16,135 nt of DNA from Atopobium sp. UBA6362 (GCA_002440065.1 DJRK01000067.1:1378-17512), one strand, 5' to 3'. Counted from the stretch's first letter, positions 5,767-12,710 are shown. Numbers and translations: made by a program. Notes: generated from the letters alone by a model not told the origin.

Positions 5767-8292
5767 ATGGCCATGACACATGACTATCTTGACTACCTGA
5801 ACGAGAAGGTGGGCATCGCCCCCGCCGGTAGCCAAGAGGAGCTCCAGGCAGCCAACACCATCGCGGACCTCATGCGCCAGCACAACGTCGAGCCGAGCAT
5901 CGAGGAGTTCGACGCCAAGACGTACGGCGGCTCCATCAACGCGTTCCTGTACGTGGCCATGTTCCTTGGCATCTTCCTGGGCGGCATCGGCGTGACCGTG
6001 CTCACGGCCATCGGCTTCGTCCTCGCCGTGGTCCCCGCCGCGCTGTTCATCCTGAAGTACCTGGGCTACGACTTCATCTCCTCGCTCGGCCCCACCACCC
6101 GCAGCCAAAACGTCGTGGCGTTCCACAAGGGCGAGGGCCCCATGGTCATGAAGGGCACCCGCCCCATCGTGATCGTGGCGCACTACGATTCCCCGCGCGA
6201 GAACGTGCTCTACAGCACGCCGGTCGCCCCCTACATCCCGCTCCTGTGGCGCGTGAGCAAGTGGTGCGTCCCGGCCGTCGCCGTGTGCGCGCTCTTCCAG
6301 ATCATGGCGTTTTTGCCCGAGCCGTTCCGCCGCTTCATGTGGATCGTGGGCATCGTGGCCGGGCTGCCGCTCGTTGTCCTCGGCGTAACCCGCATCATGG
6401 AGCAGTTCGCCGACTGCACCGAGGGCGCGAACGACAACAAGACGGGCGTTGCCTCCATGCTGGGCGTGCTCGACAAGGTCCAGCCCTCCGGCCTCGAGAG
6501 CGTCCACGGCTCCGAGAGCATCGAGGAGGCCGTCGAGGCCATGCGCGAAGCCGCCGAGGCCGCTGCCGCCCGCGCCGCCGAGCCCAAGCCCTACGGCTAC
6601 GAAGATTCCTTCGCGGACTTCCCCGAGGTCGACGCCGACCCGATGCAGCCCGGCTTTGCGGCCGCGCAGCAGCCCGCCGCGGGCGCGCGCCGCCGCTTCG
6701 TCCAGCGCGTCAAGACCGTGAAGAAGCCCGGCAAGGTCTACGGCACCCGTCACGGCGCCGATGTCCTCGAGAGCCTGGGCATGCTGCCGGAGGGCTGCGA
6801 GGTCGACTACGTCGAGCCGGAGCCCGTCATCGAGAAGGTCGAGCTGGAGCCCGAGCCCATCCCCGAGCCGGTTGCCCCCACGCCCCAGGCGCCCGTGAAC
6901 CCGATGCCCGCGGCGACGGCGCCGATCCCCGTCCCCGTGCCGAGCGACGAGCCGGCCGCCTATGCGGCTGGGGCGCCCGCCGTCGACGAGCGTTTCTCGG
7001 CGGTGCCGACCGAAGCCGCGCCGGCTCCCGTTGCCCCTGAGGCTCCCGTGGCTGCTCCGGCCGAGGCCGAGCCCCAGGCCCCGCAGAACGACGCCGAGCA
7101 GACCGCGGTTACCGCCCCTGCGGCCGCTACTTCTTCCATGAACTTCGACGGCCTCGAGGACGGCGTCACGCTCGATCCCGACCACACGGGCATCGTCTCC
7201 GAGGTCGAGGCCGACGCGACCCAGCCCACGGCCCCCGTTTCCCGTCCCAAGCCCGCCGCTCCCGACGACCCCGATTGGGGCAAGACGGACTTCCGCCCGC
7301 AGGGGACCGACGTTGCCCGCCGCGCGACCCTCTTCGACCTGCCCGACCCGTCGGCGGCCTCGAGCGACCCGTTCGCCACCGACCCGGCCGCGCCCAAGCT
7401 CTCCTCTGCCCAGGTCGTCCACACGGGCGCGACGGGCAAGTTCGCCACGCTCACTCCCGAGGACTCCGGCGTGATGGCCCCGGTGCCCGCCGGCTCCACC
7501 GTGAACGATGCCGCGAGCAACGTCGAGACGGACGCGGAGTACGAGGTCATCGAGGACGGCGAGCCTGCCGAGAACCCGGCTTCCGCCTTCGTGAGCAAGC
7601 TCAAGGGCCTCTTCGCAAAGGTGAAGGACTCCATTCCCGCGAAGGGCTCCGGCGCCGCGGGCGATGCCCCGGACGATTCCTGGTCCGACGAGGACGACTC
7701 GTGGGGCGATGACGACGATTCCAACGGCGGCTGGAAGGGCGGCGCCGCCACCCGCAGCGGCCTACGCGTGGTCGACGGCGACGAGCCTGCCGCCGCCCCC
7801 ACCGACGAGGACAAGGTCGAGGCCGTTCTCGATATGAACGACGATGCGCTCCTGTGCCACGACATCTGGTTCGTCGCCCTGGGCGCCTCCGACTGCGACC
7901 ACGCGGGCATGCGCGCGTTCCTGGCCGAGCACCGCAAGGAGATCCGCGGCTCCTTCGTGATCAACCTCGACTCCATTGGCGCCGGCGACTTGACGCTGCT
8001 CTCGCACGAGGGTCTTCTCATCACGCGCCGCGCCGACCGCAGGCTCATGCGCATGATGACCACCGTGGCCTCCGACCTGCACATTCCCGTCGAGAAGACC
8101 AAGTATGACTGGAGCTCCACCGACGCGACGCCCTCGATGCTCTCGTCCATGCGCTCCATCACCGTGATGGGCACCGAGGCCTCCGGCATGCGCGCCCTGT
8201 CCCACACCGCGGCCGACGTGCCCGAGAACGTCGTTCCCGCCCAGGCCGTCGCCGTGACCGAGGCCGTCGCCGAGCTCATTCGCCGCAGCTAG
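5767..8292 (+). CDS. membrane M28-like metallopeptidase with ~470-residue low-complexity insertion
   Basis: The product has 841 residues. The ATG at 5767 has AAAGGA 9 bases upstream. The fold is recognisable as M28 from its metal ligands: H139 and D141 (AHYDSPREN), D223 (EGANDNKTGVA), D735 (INLDSIGAG) and H813 (ALSHTAADVPEN). At the usual Glu-Glu pair (GAEE..G) this protein has GASDCDHAG, i.e. S708-D709. The general-base Glu is replaced by Ser, so hydrolytic activity is doubtful. Four membrane helices interrupt the N-terminal half (about 59-80, 81-101, 166-183, 190-210). Between D223 and S708 lies a long insertion of Ala/Pro/Glu/Asp-rich sequence, with Trp-acidic repeats near 635-656 (DDSWSDEDDSWGDDDD). 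The frame is intact throughout, so this is a real architecture rather than a fusion error. Substrate and role are unknown. Confidence 0.85.
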   Translation: MAMTHDYLDYLNEKVGIAPAGSQEELQAANTIADLMRQHNVEPSIEEFDAKTYGGSINAFLYVAMFLGIFLGGIGVTVLTAIGFVLAVVPAALFILKYLGYDFISSLGPTTRSQNVVAFHKGEGPMVMKGTRPIVIVAHYDSPRENVLYSTPVAPYIPLLWRVSKWCVPAVAVCALFQIMAFLPEPFRRFMWIVGIVAGLPLVVLGVTRIMEQFADCTEGANDNKTGVASMLGVLDKVQPSGLESVHGSESIEEAVEAMREAAEAAAARAAEPKPYGYEDSFADFPEVDADPMQPGFAAAQQPAAGARRRFVQRVKTVKKPGKVYGTRHGADVLESLGMLPEGCEVDYVEPEPVIEKVELEPEPIPEPVAPTPQAPVNPMPAATAPIPVPVPSDEPAAYAAGAPAVDERFSAVPTEAAPAPVAPEAPVAAPAEAEPQAPQNDAEQTAVTAPAAATSSMNFDGLEDGVTLDPDHTGIVSEVEADATQPTAPVSRPKPAAPDDPDWGKTDFRPQGTDVARRATLFDLPDPSAASSDPFATDPAAPKLSSAQVVHTGATGKFATLTPEDSGVMAPVPAGSTVNDAASNVETDAEYEVIEDGEPAENPASAFVSKLKGLFAKVKDSIPAKGSGAAGDAPDDSWSDEDDSWGDDDDSNGGWKGGAATRSGLRVVDGDEPAAAPTDEDKVEAVLDMNDDALLCHDIWFVALGASDCDHAGMRAFLAEHRKEIRGSFVINLDSIGAGDLTLLSHEGLLITRRADRRLMRMMTTVASDLHIPVEKTKYDWSSTDATPSMLSSMRSITVMGTEASGMRALSHTAADVPENVVPAQAVAVTEAVAELIRRS

Positions 8293-8329
8293 CGAGTTGG
8301 GTTGCGACCGGTTGATACTCGCGCCCGCT
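8293..8329. other. short stem after the peptidase stop codon
   Basis: GCGAGT (8292-8297) pairs with ACTCGC (8317-8322), with an inner GGT/ACC. There is no T-run. It is a possible transcript end for the peptidase gene, but weak. Confidence 0.3.
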
Positions 8330-8454
8330 TCCTCGAAAGTGAAGCCTTCACATTCAGAACGCCCCGAAGTGCAGCCTGCAATTCGGGGCGTTCTGCCCAA
8401 ATGCGGCAATATGAAGCCTGCCCTTTCATAATGCAGTCTTCACTTTCGCCAGGA
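8330..8454. repeat. nested palindromic element (MITE- or BIME-like)
   Basis: The outer arms CGAAAGTGAAG (8334-8344) and CTTCACTTTCG (8438-8448) are perfectly complementary, and TCCT/AGGA extend them outward across a 2-base bulge. Inside is a second perfect stem, CAGAACGCCCCGAA (8355-8368) with TTCGGGGCGTTCTG (8382-8395), capped by TGCA-GCC-TGCA. GTGAAG-C-CTTCAC (8339-8351) offers an alternative hairpin. No open reading frame of note is present. This is the only copy in the window, so calling it a mobile or dispersed repeat is an inference from its form. Confidence 0.7.
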
Positions 8455-8522
8455 GCGCTGGCTCCCGGCGCGACGCCGCGCTTCTCCACCGCGCCATCCC
8501 GCTCGCGCTCTTCCAAAACCTG

Positions 8523-8531
8523 TGATAGACT
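8523..8531 (+). promoter_or_regulatory. extended -10 promoter of tRNA-Gly
   Basis: TGATAGACT fits the extended -10 pattern TGnTANNNT, 11 bases before the mature tRNA 5' end. No -35 hexamer is recognisable. The tRNA-Lys gene has nearly the same box (TGATAGAAT) at the same kind of position, which supports both calls. Confidence 0.5.
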
Positions 8532-8542
8532 CAAATAGCTAT

Positions 8543-8617
8543 GCGGGCATCGCCAAGTGGTAAGGCATCAGCTTCCCAAGCTGACATCCGCGGGTTCGAG
8601 TCCCGTTGCCCGCTCCA
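8543..8617 (+). tRNA. tRNA-Gly (anticodon CCC)
   Basis: A full cloverleaf is visible. The acceptor GCGGGCA pairs with TGCCCGC. The D arm is GCC...GGC. The anticodon stem TCAGC/GCTGA has loop TTCCCAA (anticodon CCC, reads GGG). The T arm is GCGGG-TTCGAGT-CCCGT. The discriminator is U at 8614 and the CCA end is encoded at 8615-8617. A terminator follows 11 bases later. Confidence 0.97.
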
Positions 8618-8627
8618 TAACTTCTCA

Positions 8628-8651
8628 GGGCCCCGTTAGGGGCTCTTTTTT
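8628..8651 (+). terminator. intrinsic terminator of tRNA-Gly
   Basis: GGGCCCC (8628-8634), loop GTTA, GGGGCTC (8639-8645), one wobble pair, then six T's (8646-8651). Confidence 0.9.
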
Positions 8652-8665
8652 GTGGGTAAACCCAC
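8652..8665. promoter_or_regulatory. 14-base palindrome, candidate operator for the aminopeptidase gene
   Basis: GTGGGTAAACCCAC has 6-base perfect arms around AA and begins directly after the T-run of the tRNA terminator, 50 bases before the aminopeptidase start. Palindromes of this size can bind dimeric repressors. No clear promoter boxes are seen around it, so it could be chance. Confidence 0.3.
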
Positions 8666-8715
8666 TATGCACATAAGCGACCCCGTCGCACACATACCGA
8701 AAGGACCCCAGTCCC

Positions 8716-9996
8716 ATGGCATACATCCCCATGACCGACGAAGAATGCCGCATCGCCACGGACGCCCTGTCCGACCAGCTCGACCTCTACGCGAACCTCC
8801 TCGTAAAGAAGGGCTGTGCCCTCAAGAAGGGCCAGGAGCTCGTGCTCCAGGCGCCCGTTGAGCGCGCGGACTTCGCGCGTCGCGTCGTTGCGGCGGCGTA
8901 TCGCGCCGGGGCGGGTCACGTGACCGTGATCTGGTCCGACGACGCCGTGACTCGCTTGACGTACGAGAACGTCGAGACTTCTTGGTTCGAAAACACCCCG
9001 TCCTGGAAGATCGAGCAGCTCAACTCGCTCGCCGAGGCAGGGGCGGCGTTCCTCTTCCTGGAAGGGTCCAACCCGAGCGCGCTCAAGGGCATCGATCCTG
9101 CCAAGCCGGCCGCCGCGTCCAAGGCGCGCAACACGCAGTGCAAGTCGTTCCGTGACGGCATGGACTTTGGCCACAACGTCTGGTGCATCGCGGGCGTGCC
9201 CGTGACGGCCTGGGCCCGCGAGGTCTTCCCCGACCTCTCCGATGCCGAGGCGGTCTATCGCCTGTGGATGTTGATCCTTGCCACGTCGCGCGCCGACGGC
9301 GAGGACCCCGAGAGCGCGTGGGAGACCCACAACGCGTCCTTCCAGAAGACGAAGCGCTTCTTGAACACGCACCACTTCGACGCCCTGCGCTACCAGTCCT
9401 CCAACGGTACCGACCTCGTCGTGGGCCTTACCCAGGGCCACATTTGGGACGGCGGCGCGGGCAAGACCGTGGACGGCACGTCCTTCTTCCCGAACATCCC
9501 GACCGAGGAGGTCTTCACCTCGCCCGACCGCATGCGAGCCGACGGCATCGTGTACTCGGCCATGCCGCTCGTCCATGCCGGTCAGGTTATCCGTAACTTC
9601 TGGATTCGCTTCGAGGCCGGCCGCGTGGTCGAGTTCGACGCGGAGCAGGGCCGCGAGGTGCTGCGCCACATCATCGAGGCGGACGAGAACAGCTGTCGCC
9701 TGGGCGAGTGCGCGCTCGTGTCCAAGAACACGCCGATCCGCCAGAGCAAGACGCTGTTCTACGACACGCTCTACGATGAGAACGCGAGCTGCCACCTGGC
9801 GCTGGGGATGGGTTTCCCCGAGTGCGTCGAGGGCGGCCTCGAAGCCGACAAAGATACCCTGCTCGCCCTGGGGGTGAACCAGAGCTCGACCCACGTGGAC
9901 TTCATGATCGGCTCCGATGACCTGAACGTTTGGGGCGTCGACGCTGACGGTACGGAGACCCCGGTCTTCGTCAACGGGCAGTGGGCCTGGGAGTAG
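8716..9996 (+). CDS. M29 family aminopeptidase (AmpS/PepS type)
   Basis: The product has 426 residues, close to the ~410 usual for this family. Its start is preceded by AAAGGA at 10 bases. All the expected dinuclear-metal motifs of M29 aminopeptidases are present: E264/E265 in NIPTEEVFTSP, E331 in RLGECALV, H360 in LYDENASCHLALGMGFPE, and H393 with D395 in NQSSTHVDFMIGS. The N-terminal half (GQELVLQAPVERADFARRVVAAAYRAGAGHVTVIWSD) is also typical. These are cytoplasmic enzymes that remove N-terminal residues from short peptides and have no signal peptide, as here. It is a monocistronic unit between two tRNA genes. Substrate preference among AmpS, PepS and AmpT cannot be told from sequence. Confidence 0.95.
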   Translation: MAYIPMTDEECRIATDALSDQLDLYANLLVKKGCALKKGQELVLQAPVERADFARRVVAAAYRAGAGHVTVIWSDDAVTRLTYENVETSWFENTPSWKIEQLNSLAEAGAAFLFLEGSNPSALKGIDPAKPAAASKARNTQCKSFRDGMDFGHNVWCIAGVPVTAWAREVFPDLSDAEAVYRLWMLILATSRADGEDPESAWETHNASFQKTKRFLNTHHFDALRYQSSNGTDLVVGLTQGHIWDGGAGKTVDGTSFFPNIPTEEVFTSPDRMRADGIVYSAMPLVHAGQVIRNFWIRFEAGRVVEFDAEQGREVLRHIIEADENSCRLGECALVSKNTPIRQSKTLFYDTLYDENASCHLALGMGFPECVEGGLEADKDTLLALGVNQSSTHVDFMIGSDDLNVWGVDADGTETPVFVNGQWAWE

Positions 9997-10017
9997 TGGC
10001 GGCCGCCGCCGAGGTCG

Positions 10018-10026
10018 TGATAGAAT
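10018..10026 (+). promoter_or_regulatory. extended -10 promoter of tRNA-Lys
   Basis: TGATAGAAT matches TGnTATAAT with one change in the hexamer, 13 bases before the tRNA. The upstream sequence is GC-only (GGCGGCCGCCGCC) and offers no -35 box. Confidence 0.6.
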
Positions 10027-10039
10027 ACTTACTTGCGTT

Positions 10040-10115
10040 GCGCCGTTAGCTCAGCTGGTAGAGCAGGGGACTTTTAATCCCAAGGTCCAGGGTTCGAAAC
10101 CCTGACGGCGCACCA
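10040..10115 (+). tRNA. tRNA-Lys (anticodon UUU)
   Basis: The acceptor GCGCCGT pairs with ACGGCGC. The D arm is GCTC-AGCTGGTA-GAGC. The anticodon stem GGGGA/TCCCA has loop CTTTTAA (anticodon TTT). The T arm is CAGGG-TTCGAAA-CCCTG. The discriminator is A at 10112 and CCA is encoded at 10113-10115. A terminator follows 12 bases later. Confidence 0.97.
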
Positions 10116-10127
10116 CCTTGTTTGAAC

Positions 10128-10161
10128 GGGGCCACAGCCGACGAAGCTGCGGCCCCTTTTT
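10128..10161 (+). terminator. intrinsic terminator of tRNA-Lys
   Basis: GGGGCC (10128-10133), an A-C mismatch, CAGC, loop CGACGAA, GCTG and GGCCCC (10151-10156), followed by TTTTT (10157-10161). Confidence 0.88.
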
Positions 10162-10177
10162 CTGTGCGCGGCGGGGC

Positions 10178-10342
10178 CCCGGATGAAATCCGAACATCTC
10201 TGTGACTCGCACGCGTTCGACGGAGTAGCAACTGATTTAATATTGCATATCCGCAGGTAGATAGCTCGCGATTTCTCGCTCTTTGGCCGCTCTACTCGCC
10301 GGGTGCCCGCTGAGTCACAGAGATGTTCCATATTCATCCCGG
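10178..10342. repeat. 165-base element bounded by long inverted repeats
   Basis: GAACATCTCTGTGACTC (10192-10208) is perfectly complementary to GAGTCACAGAGATGTTC (10312-10328). The arms extend outward imperfectly through GATGAA (10182-10187) with TTCATC (10333-10338) to about 10178 and 10342. Inside, GAGTAG (10223-10228) can pair with CTACTC (10292-10297), and GCAGGTAG (10253-10260) with CTACCTGC (10345-10352) just outside the right arm. The interior contains AT-rich sequence (TGATTTAATATTGCATAT) unlike the surroundings. It encodes nothing convincing. The form is that of a small non-autonomous mobile element, but no target-site duplication is evident. Confidence 0.65.
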
Positions 10343-10375
10343 AGCTACCTGCATCTGCCCTGCCCCCTATTTCAC

Positions 10376-10426
10376 TCCCGCAATTTGAGACATCTCAAGC
10401 GGCTTTTATGTCCGAAAATGCAGGGG
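10376..10426. repeat. dispersed palindromic repeat, copy B (degenerate)
   Basis: The left arm CCCGCAATTTGAGACAT and right arm ATGTCCGAAAATGCAGGGG keep the family spacing (14-base loop) and the GAGACAT and TGCAGGGG words. Both arms have several substitutions, so the stem is interrupted. It lies in the convergent spacer, 17 bases from the histidine kinase stop codon. It is the most decayed of the four copies. Confidence 0.65.
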
Positions 10427-10442
10427 TTTGGGAAGCGATCGC

Positions 10443-11714
10443 TTAGAGGATGGCGCGCAGGACGAAACGCCCGTCAGAGATGCCGAACTGGCAGTTCCCG
10501 TTGAGCTTCTCGGCAATGCAAAGGATGGATTGTGTGCCGAGGCCATGCCCTTCTCGCGTGGTCGTGGGCACGCCGTCTACCAGGACCGGCTCATCCCGAA
10601 AAGTGTTCGAGAGCTCGATGAGGAGCTTCTGGCCGCTTATCCGCATGTCGAGCGAGACGAGCCGCTGTGCAGGCGAGGAACAGGCGCTCGCCGCCGCGAC
10701 GGCGTTCTCGAGCGCGTTCGAGAGAAATGCGAAGAGGTCGACGTCCTCGATTCCCATCTCGGAGGGGACGCGAGCCGTCACGGTCAGCTCTACGCCACAG
10801 GCCGCGGCCTTGTGAGCGTAGTTCGTGACGACCATGTTCACCACGTCGTTTGCGCAGTAGCGCTCCGGCCGCGTTGCATCGGCCGCGTTCACGACGTCGG
10901 CAATAAGCGCCTGCGCCTTCTCGACCTCCCCGTACCCGATATAGCTCGAGATGCTCGTGAGGTAATGCCTCATGTCGTGCCGCAGCACGGCGAGCTCGTG
11001 CTCGGAGCGCTTGAGGGTCTCAAGCTCGCGCGATGACTGCTCCATCTGCGTGCGCAGCATCCACGCGCGTTGCTTGGCCCGCTCGCCCTCCTCGTACTGC
11101 TTGAAGTACACGAGGAGAAAGAGGATGTAGAAGATGCACAGCGCGAAGCCGAGGAACTCGACCGCCACGACCGAGCCCGAGTGGAGGATCCCCGAGTAAA
11201 CGTTCGTCGCGTAGTCAAAGGCGTAGTACACGGCCGGCAGCAGGCCAAAGATGAGCAGCGAGCGCGTCGACTTCTGCAAAAAGCTCACGTCCATGTTCGT
11301 GAGCAGGCGTATGAGCAGGGCAAATGCTCCCACTGTGATGAGGATGCGCGCCAAGAAGTACGCCCATTGCGTGCCTGTCGCCGCCAGGACGGCGATGCCG
11401 ACCCAGTTGCTCACCTGGCAGCATAGGTACGCGATGAGGACGGCGACCGCGCAGGCGAGCGGCCGCTGCCTAAAGCGCACCGAGAGGAACACGATAAGCG
11501 GCAGATGCACCACAAAGGGGTAGAGCTGTTTCGAGGCCAATGGGCCCATTGCGGTGCTCACGCCTACCGATGCCGCGCCAAAGATAATGGAGAAGACCAG
11601 TAGGTCACGCACATGTCGGCGGTTGAGCGAGATGCCAAGAAAAGCCGCCGAGACGAACACGCCAAAGAGCAACGTCGTCGCATCGTGCACGTATCCCAGC
11701 ACGGCCTCGGCCAT
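10443..11714 (-). CDS. AgrC-like sensor histidine kinase (GHKL ATPase)
   Basis: The product has 423 residues. Its N-terminal half carries about six membrane helices (residues ~12-30, 38-57, 66-80, 87-112, 118-137, 153-168, 183-204; the exact number is uncertain). A short coiled coil follows (about 207-240). The phospho-acceptor region is LAVLRHDMRHYLTSI with H246, the AgrC/HPK10-type pattern. The ATPase domain has the N box LSNALENAVAAA (N337) and the G box EGHGLGTQSI (389-393). Such kinases usually sense secreted peptides and phosphorylate a LytTR regulator, which is encoded immediately upstream with a 9-base gap; GGAGGG in that gap is the RBS. No propeptide or AgrB-type processing gene is in the window. 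The ligand is therefore unknown. Confidence 0.92.
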   Translation of the reverse strand: MAEAVLGYVHDATTLLFGVFVSAAFLGISLNRRHVRDLLVFSIIFGAASVGVSTAMGPLASKQLYPFVVHLPLIVFLSVRFRQRPLACAVAVLIAYLCCQVSNWVGIAVLAATGTQWAYFLARILITVGAFALLIRLLTNMDVSFLQKSTRSLLIFGLLPAVYYAFDYATNVYSGILHSGSVVAVEFLGFALCIFYILFLLVYFKQYEEGERAKQRAWMLRTQMEQSSRELETLKRSEHELAVLRHDMRHYLTSISSYIGYGEVEKAQALIADVVNAADATRPERYCANDVVNMVVTNYAHKAAACGVELTVTARVPSEMGIEDVDLFAFLSNALENAVAAASACSSPAQRLVSLDMRISGQKLLIELSNTFRDEPVLVDGVPTTTREGHGLGTQSILCIAEKLNGNCQFGISDGRFVLRAIL

Positions 11715-11723
11715 CGAGCCCTC

Positions 11724-12437
11724 CTAGTCCTCGAACCTGCGGGCGAAGTACGCCTCTTGGAAATCCTTCTTGCTGCCGCGCGCGACGGGCACGAGCCGCC
11801 CCGAGCGCATGTAGATGCCTGTGGCGTTGAAGTGGTCGATCAGCTCGAGGTTGACGAGGTAGCTCCGATGGCAGCGGAAGAAGCCGCTCTCGGCCGCGAC
11901 CTGCGGCTCCAGGATACCGAAGGCGTCCGGCGACTCGAGCTCGCCGCCGTTTGCGAGCGCAAGAAGGCAGCGCTTGCCGCGCGCCTCGAGGTACTCGATC
12001 TCGCTTACGGAGACGAGCTTGTGCCCGGAGGCCGTCCGTACCGCGATGCTTCGCGGCTGCGCGCAGAGCGAGCGCCGCCAATCGTCGAGGACCGAGGCGA
12101 GACGGGCGTGGTCGAGGGGCTTGAGCAGGTAATCCGCCGCGTGCACCTCGTAGGACTCGAGGGCGAACTCCGGCGACGAGGTGAGGAACACTATCCTTGT
12201 GTCCCGGCTGCGCGCCCGGAGCTCCCGAGCGGTGTCCATGCCTGAGGTAAGCGGCATGATCATGTCGAGAAACACGAGTTCAAAGGGCCTCTTTGCGGCA
12301 GCTGCCACGAGCGAGTCCCCGTCGAGGAACGTGACGACCTCGGCGTGGAGGGAGGCCTGTGCGCACCAGTCGCGCACGAGTGCGCAGGTCCTGTTCAAGA
12401 ACCTCTCGTCGTCGTCGCACAGCGCGATGCGGTACAT
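11724..12437 (-). CDS. LytTR-family response regulator (AgrA/ComE type)
   Basis: The product has 237 residues, the usual family length. The ATG at 12437 is chosen because GGAGGG lies about 8 bases upstream; the frame continues to 12476 but would extend past the conserved N-terminus (MYRIALCDDD). The receiver domain has D8-D10, phospho-acceptor D58 (LVFLDMIMP), T86 and K106 (YLLKPLD). The LytTR DNA-binding domain spans about residues 130-232, including the characteristic FFRCHRSYLVNLELI. It would bind direct-repeat promoter sites once phosphorylated by the kinase encoded next. It is first in the two-gene operon. Its targets are not identifiable here. Confidence 0.94.
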   Translation of the reverse strand: MYRIALCDDDERFLNRTCALVRDWCAQASLHAEVVTFLDGDSLVAAAAKRPFELVFLDMIMPLTSGMDTARELRARSRDTRIVFLTSSPEFALESYEVHAADYLLKPLDHARLASVLDDWRRSLCAQPRSIAVRTASGHKLVSVSEIEYLEARGKRCLLALANGGELESPDAFGILEPQVAAESGFFRCHRSYLVNLELIDHFNATGIYMRSGRLVPVARGSKKDFQEAYFARRFED

Positions 12438-12594
12438 AAGGCCCCCTCCCTTGTATCCAACACGACATTTTCGCACATGGCGCCAACAGCCGTTGCCTCC
12501 CCAGCCTGCATTCCGTTCCCCAGAACCAACATTTCGTGCGCCCTCCTGCAGCTGACCTTCGCCTTCCTACAGCCGGCTCCAACCCTCCCTCGTC
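12438..12594. other. intergenic region upstream of the response regulator, no gene seen
   Basis: This stretch separates the divergent response-regulator and deoC units (repeat copy C takes up 12595-12656). It should contain the promoter of the regulator operon on the minus strand, but no convincing -35/-10 pair or LytTR direct-repeat site could be picked out. Reading frames crossing it run into known genes in the wrong frame. Confidence 0.5.
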
Positions 12595-12656
12595 GTCCGC
12601 CCCTGCAAAATGAGACATCGCGGGGTGCTAAAATGTCTCATTTTGCAGGGGCGGGC
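12595..12656. repeat. dispersed palindromic repeat, copy C (near-perfect)
   Basis: The 20-base arms at 12599-12618 (containing CTGCAAAATGAGACAT) and 12633-12652 are perfectly complementary. Two further pairs plus a wobble extend outward to 12595/12656. The loop is 14 bases. This is the best-preserved copy and gives the family consensus. It lies between the response regulator and deoC. Confidence 0.92.
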
Positions 12657-12675
12657 AGGCTGCGGCGCGACCGCC

Positions 12676-12690
12676 GTGGACCTGGTCCAC
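12676..12690. promoter_or_regulatory. perfect 15-base palindrome before deoC, candidate operator
   Basis: GTGGACC-T-GGTCCAC has two 7-base perfect arms around one base. It ends 7 bases before the AGGAGG of deoC. The position and symmetry fit a repressor operator or a small hairpin beside the RBS. It is not one of the dispersed repeats. DeoR-type control is common for deoC, but this sequence is not a known DeoR box that I recognise. Confidence 0.45.
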
Positions 12691-12710
12691 ACCGTCGAGG
12701 AGGCACTTTC

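Noticed and set aside
5737..7422. 561-residue minus-strand ORF opposite the peptidase
   Set aside because: Composition is Gly/Arg/His-rich shadow of the plus-strand GC-biased codons; the plus strand has clear M28 motifs.
8665..9894. 409-residue minus-strand ORF opposite the aminopeptidase
   Set aside because: The plus strand carries all M29 metal motifs; the opposite frame is a by-product of high GC.
12492..12517. Two CCGTT words 23 bases apart as a LytTR binding site
   Set aside because: Flanking bases do not fit the LytTR direct-repeat consensus and the spacing is slightly off; too weak to report.
12280..12618. Small minus-strand ORF upstream of the response regulator with a CWFWGTEC stretch, possible signal peptide gene
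   Set aside because: It begins inside the palindromic repeat and continues into the regulator gene out of frame, with no SD. It looks like chance.
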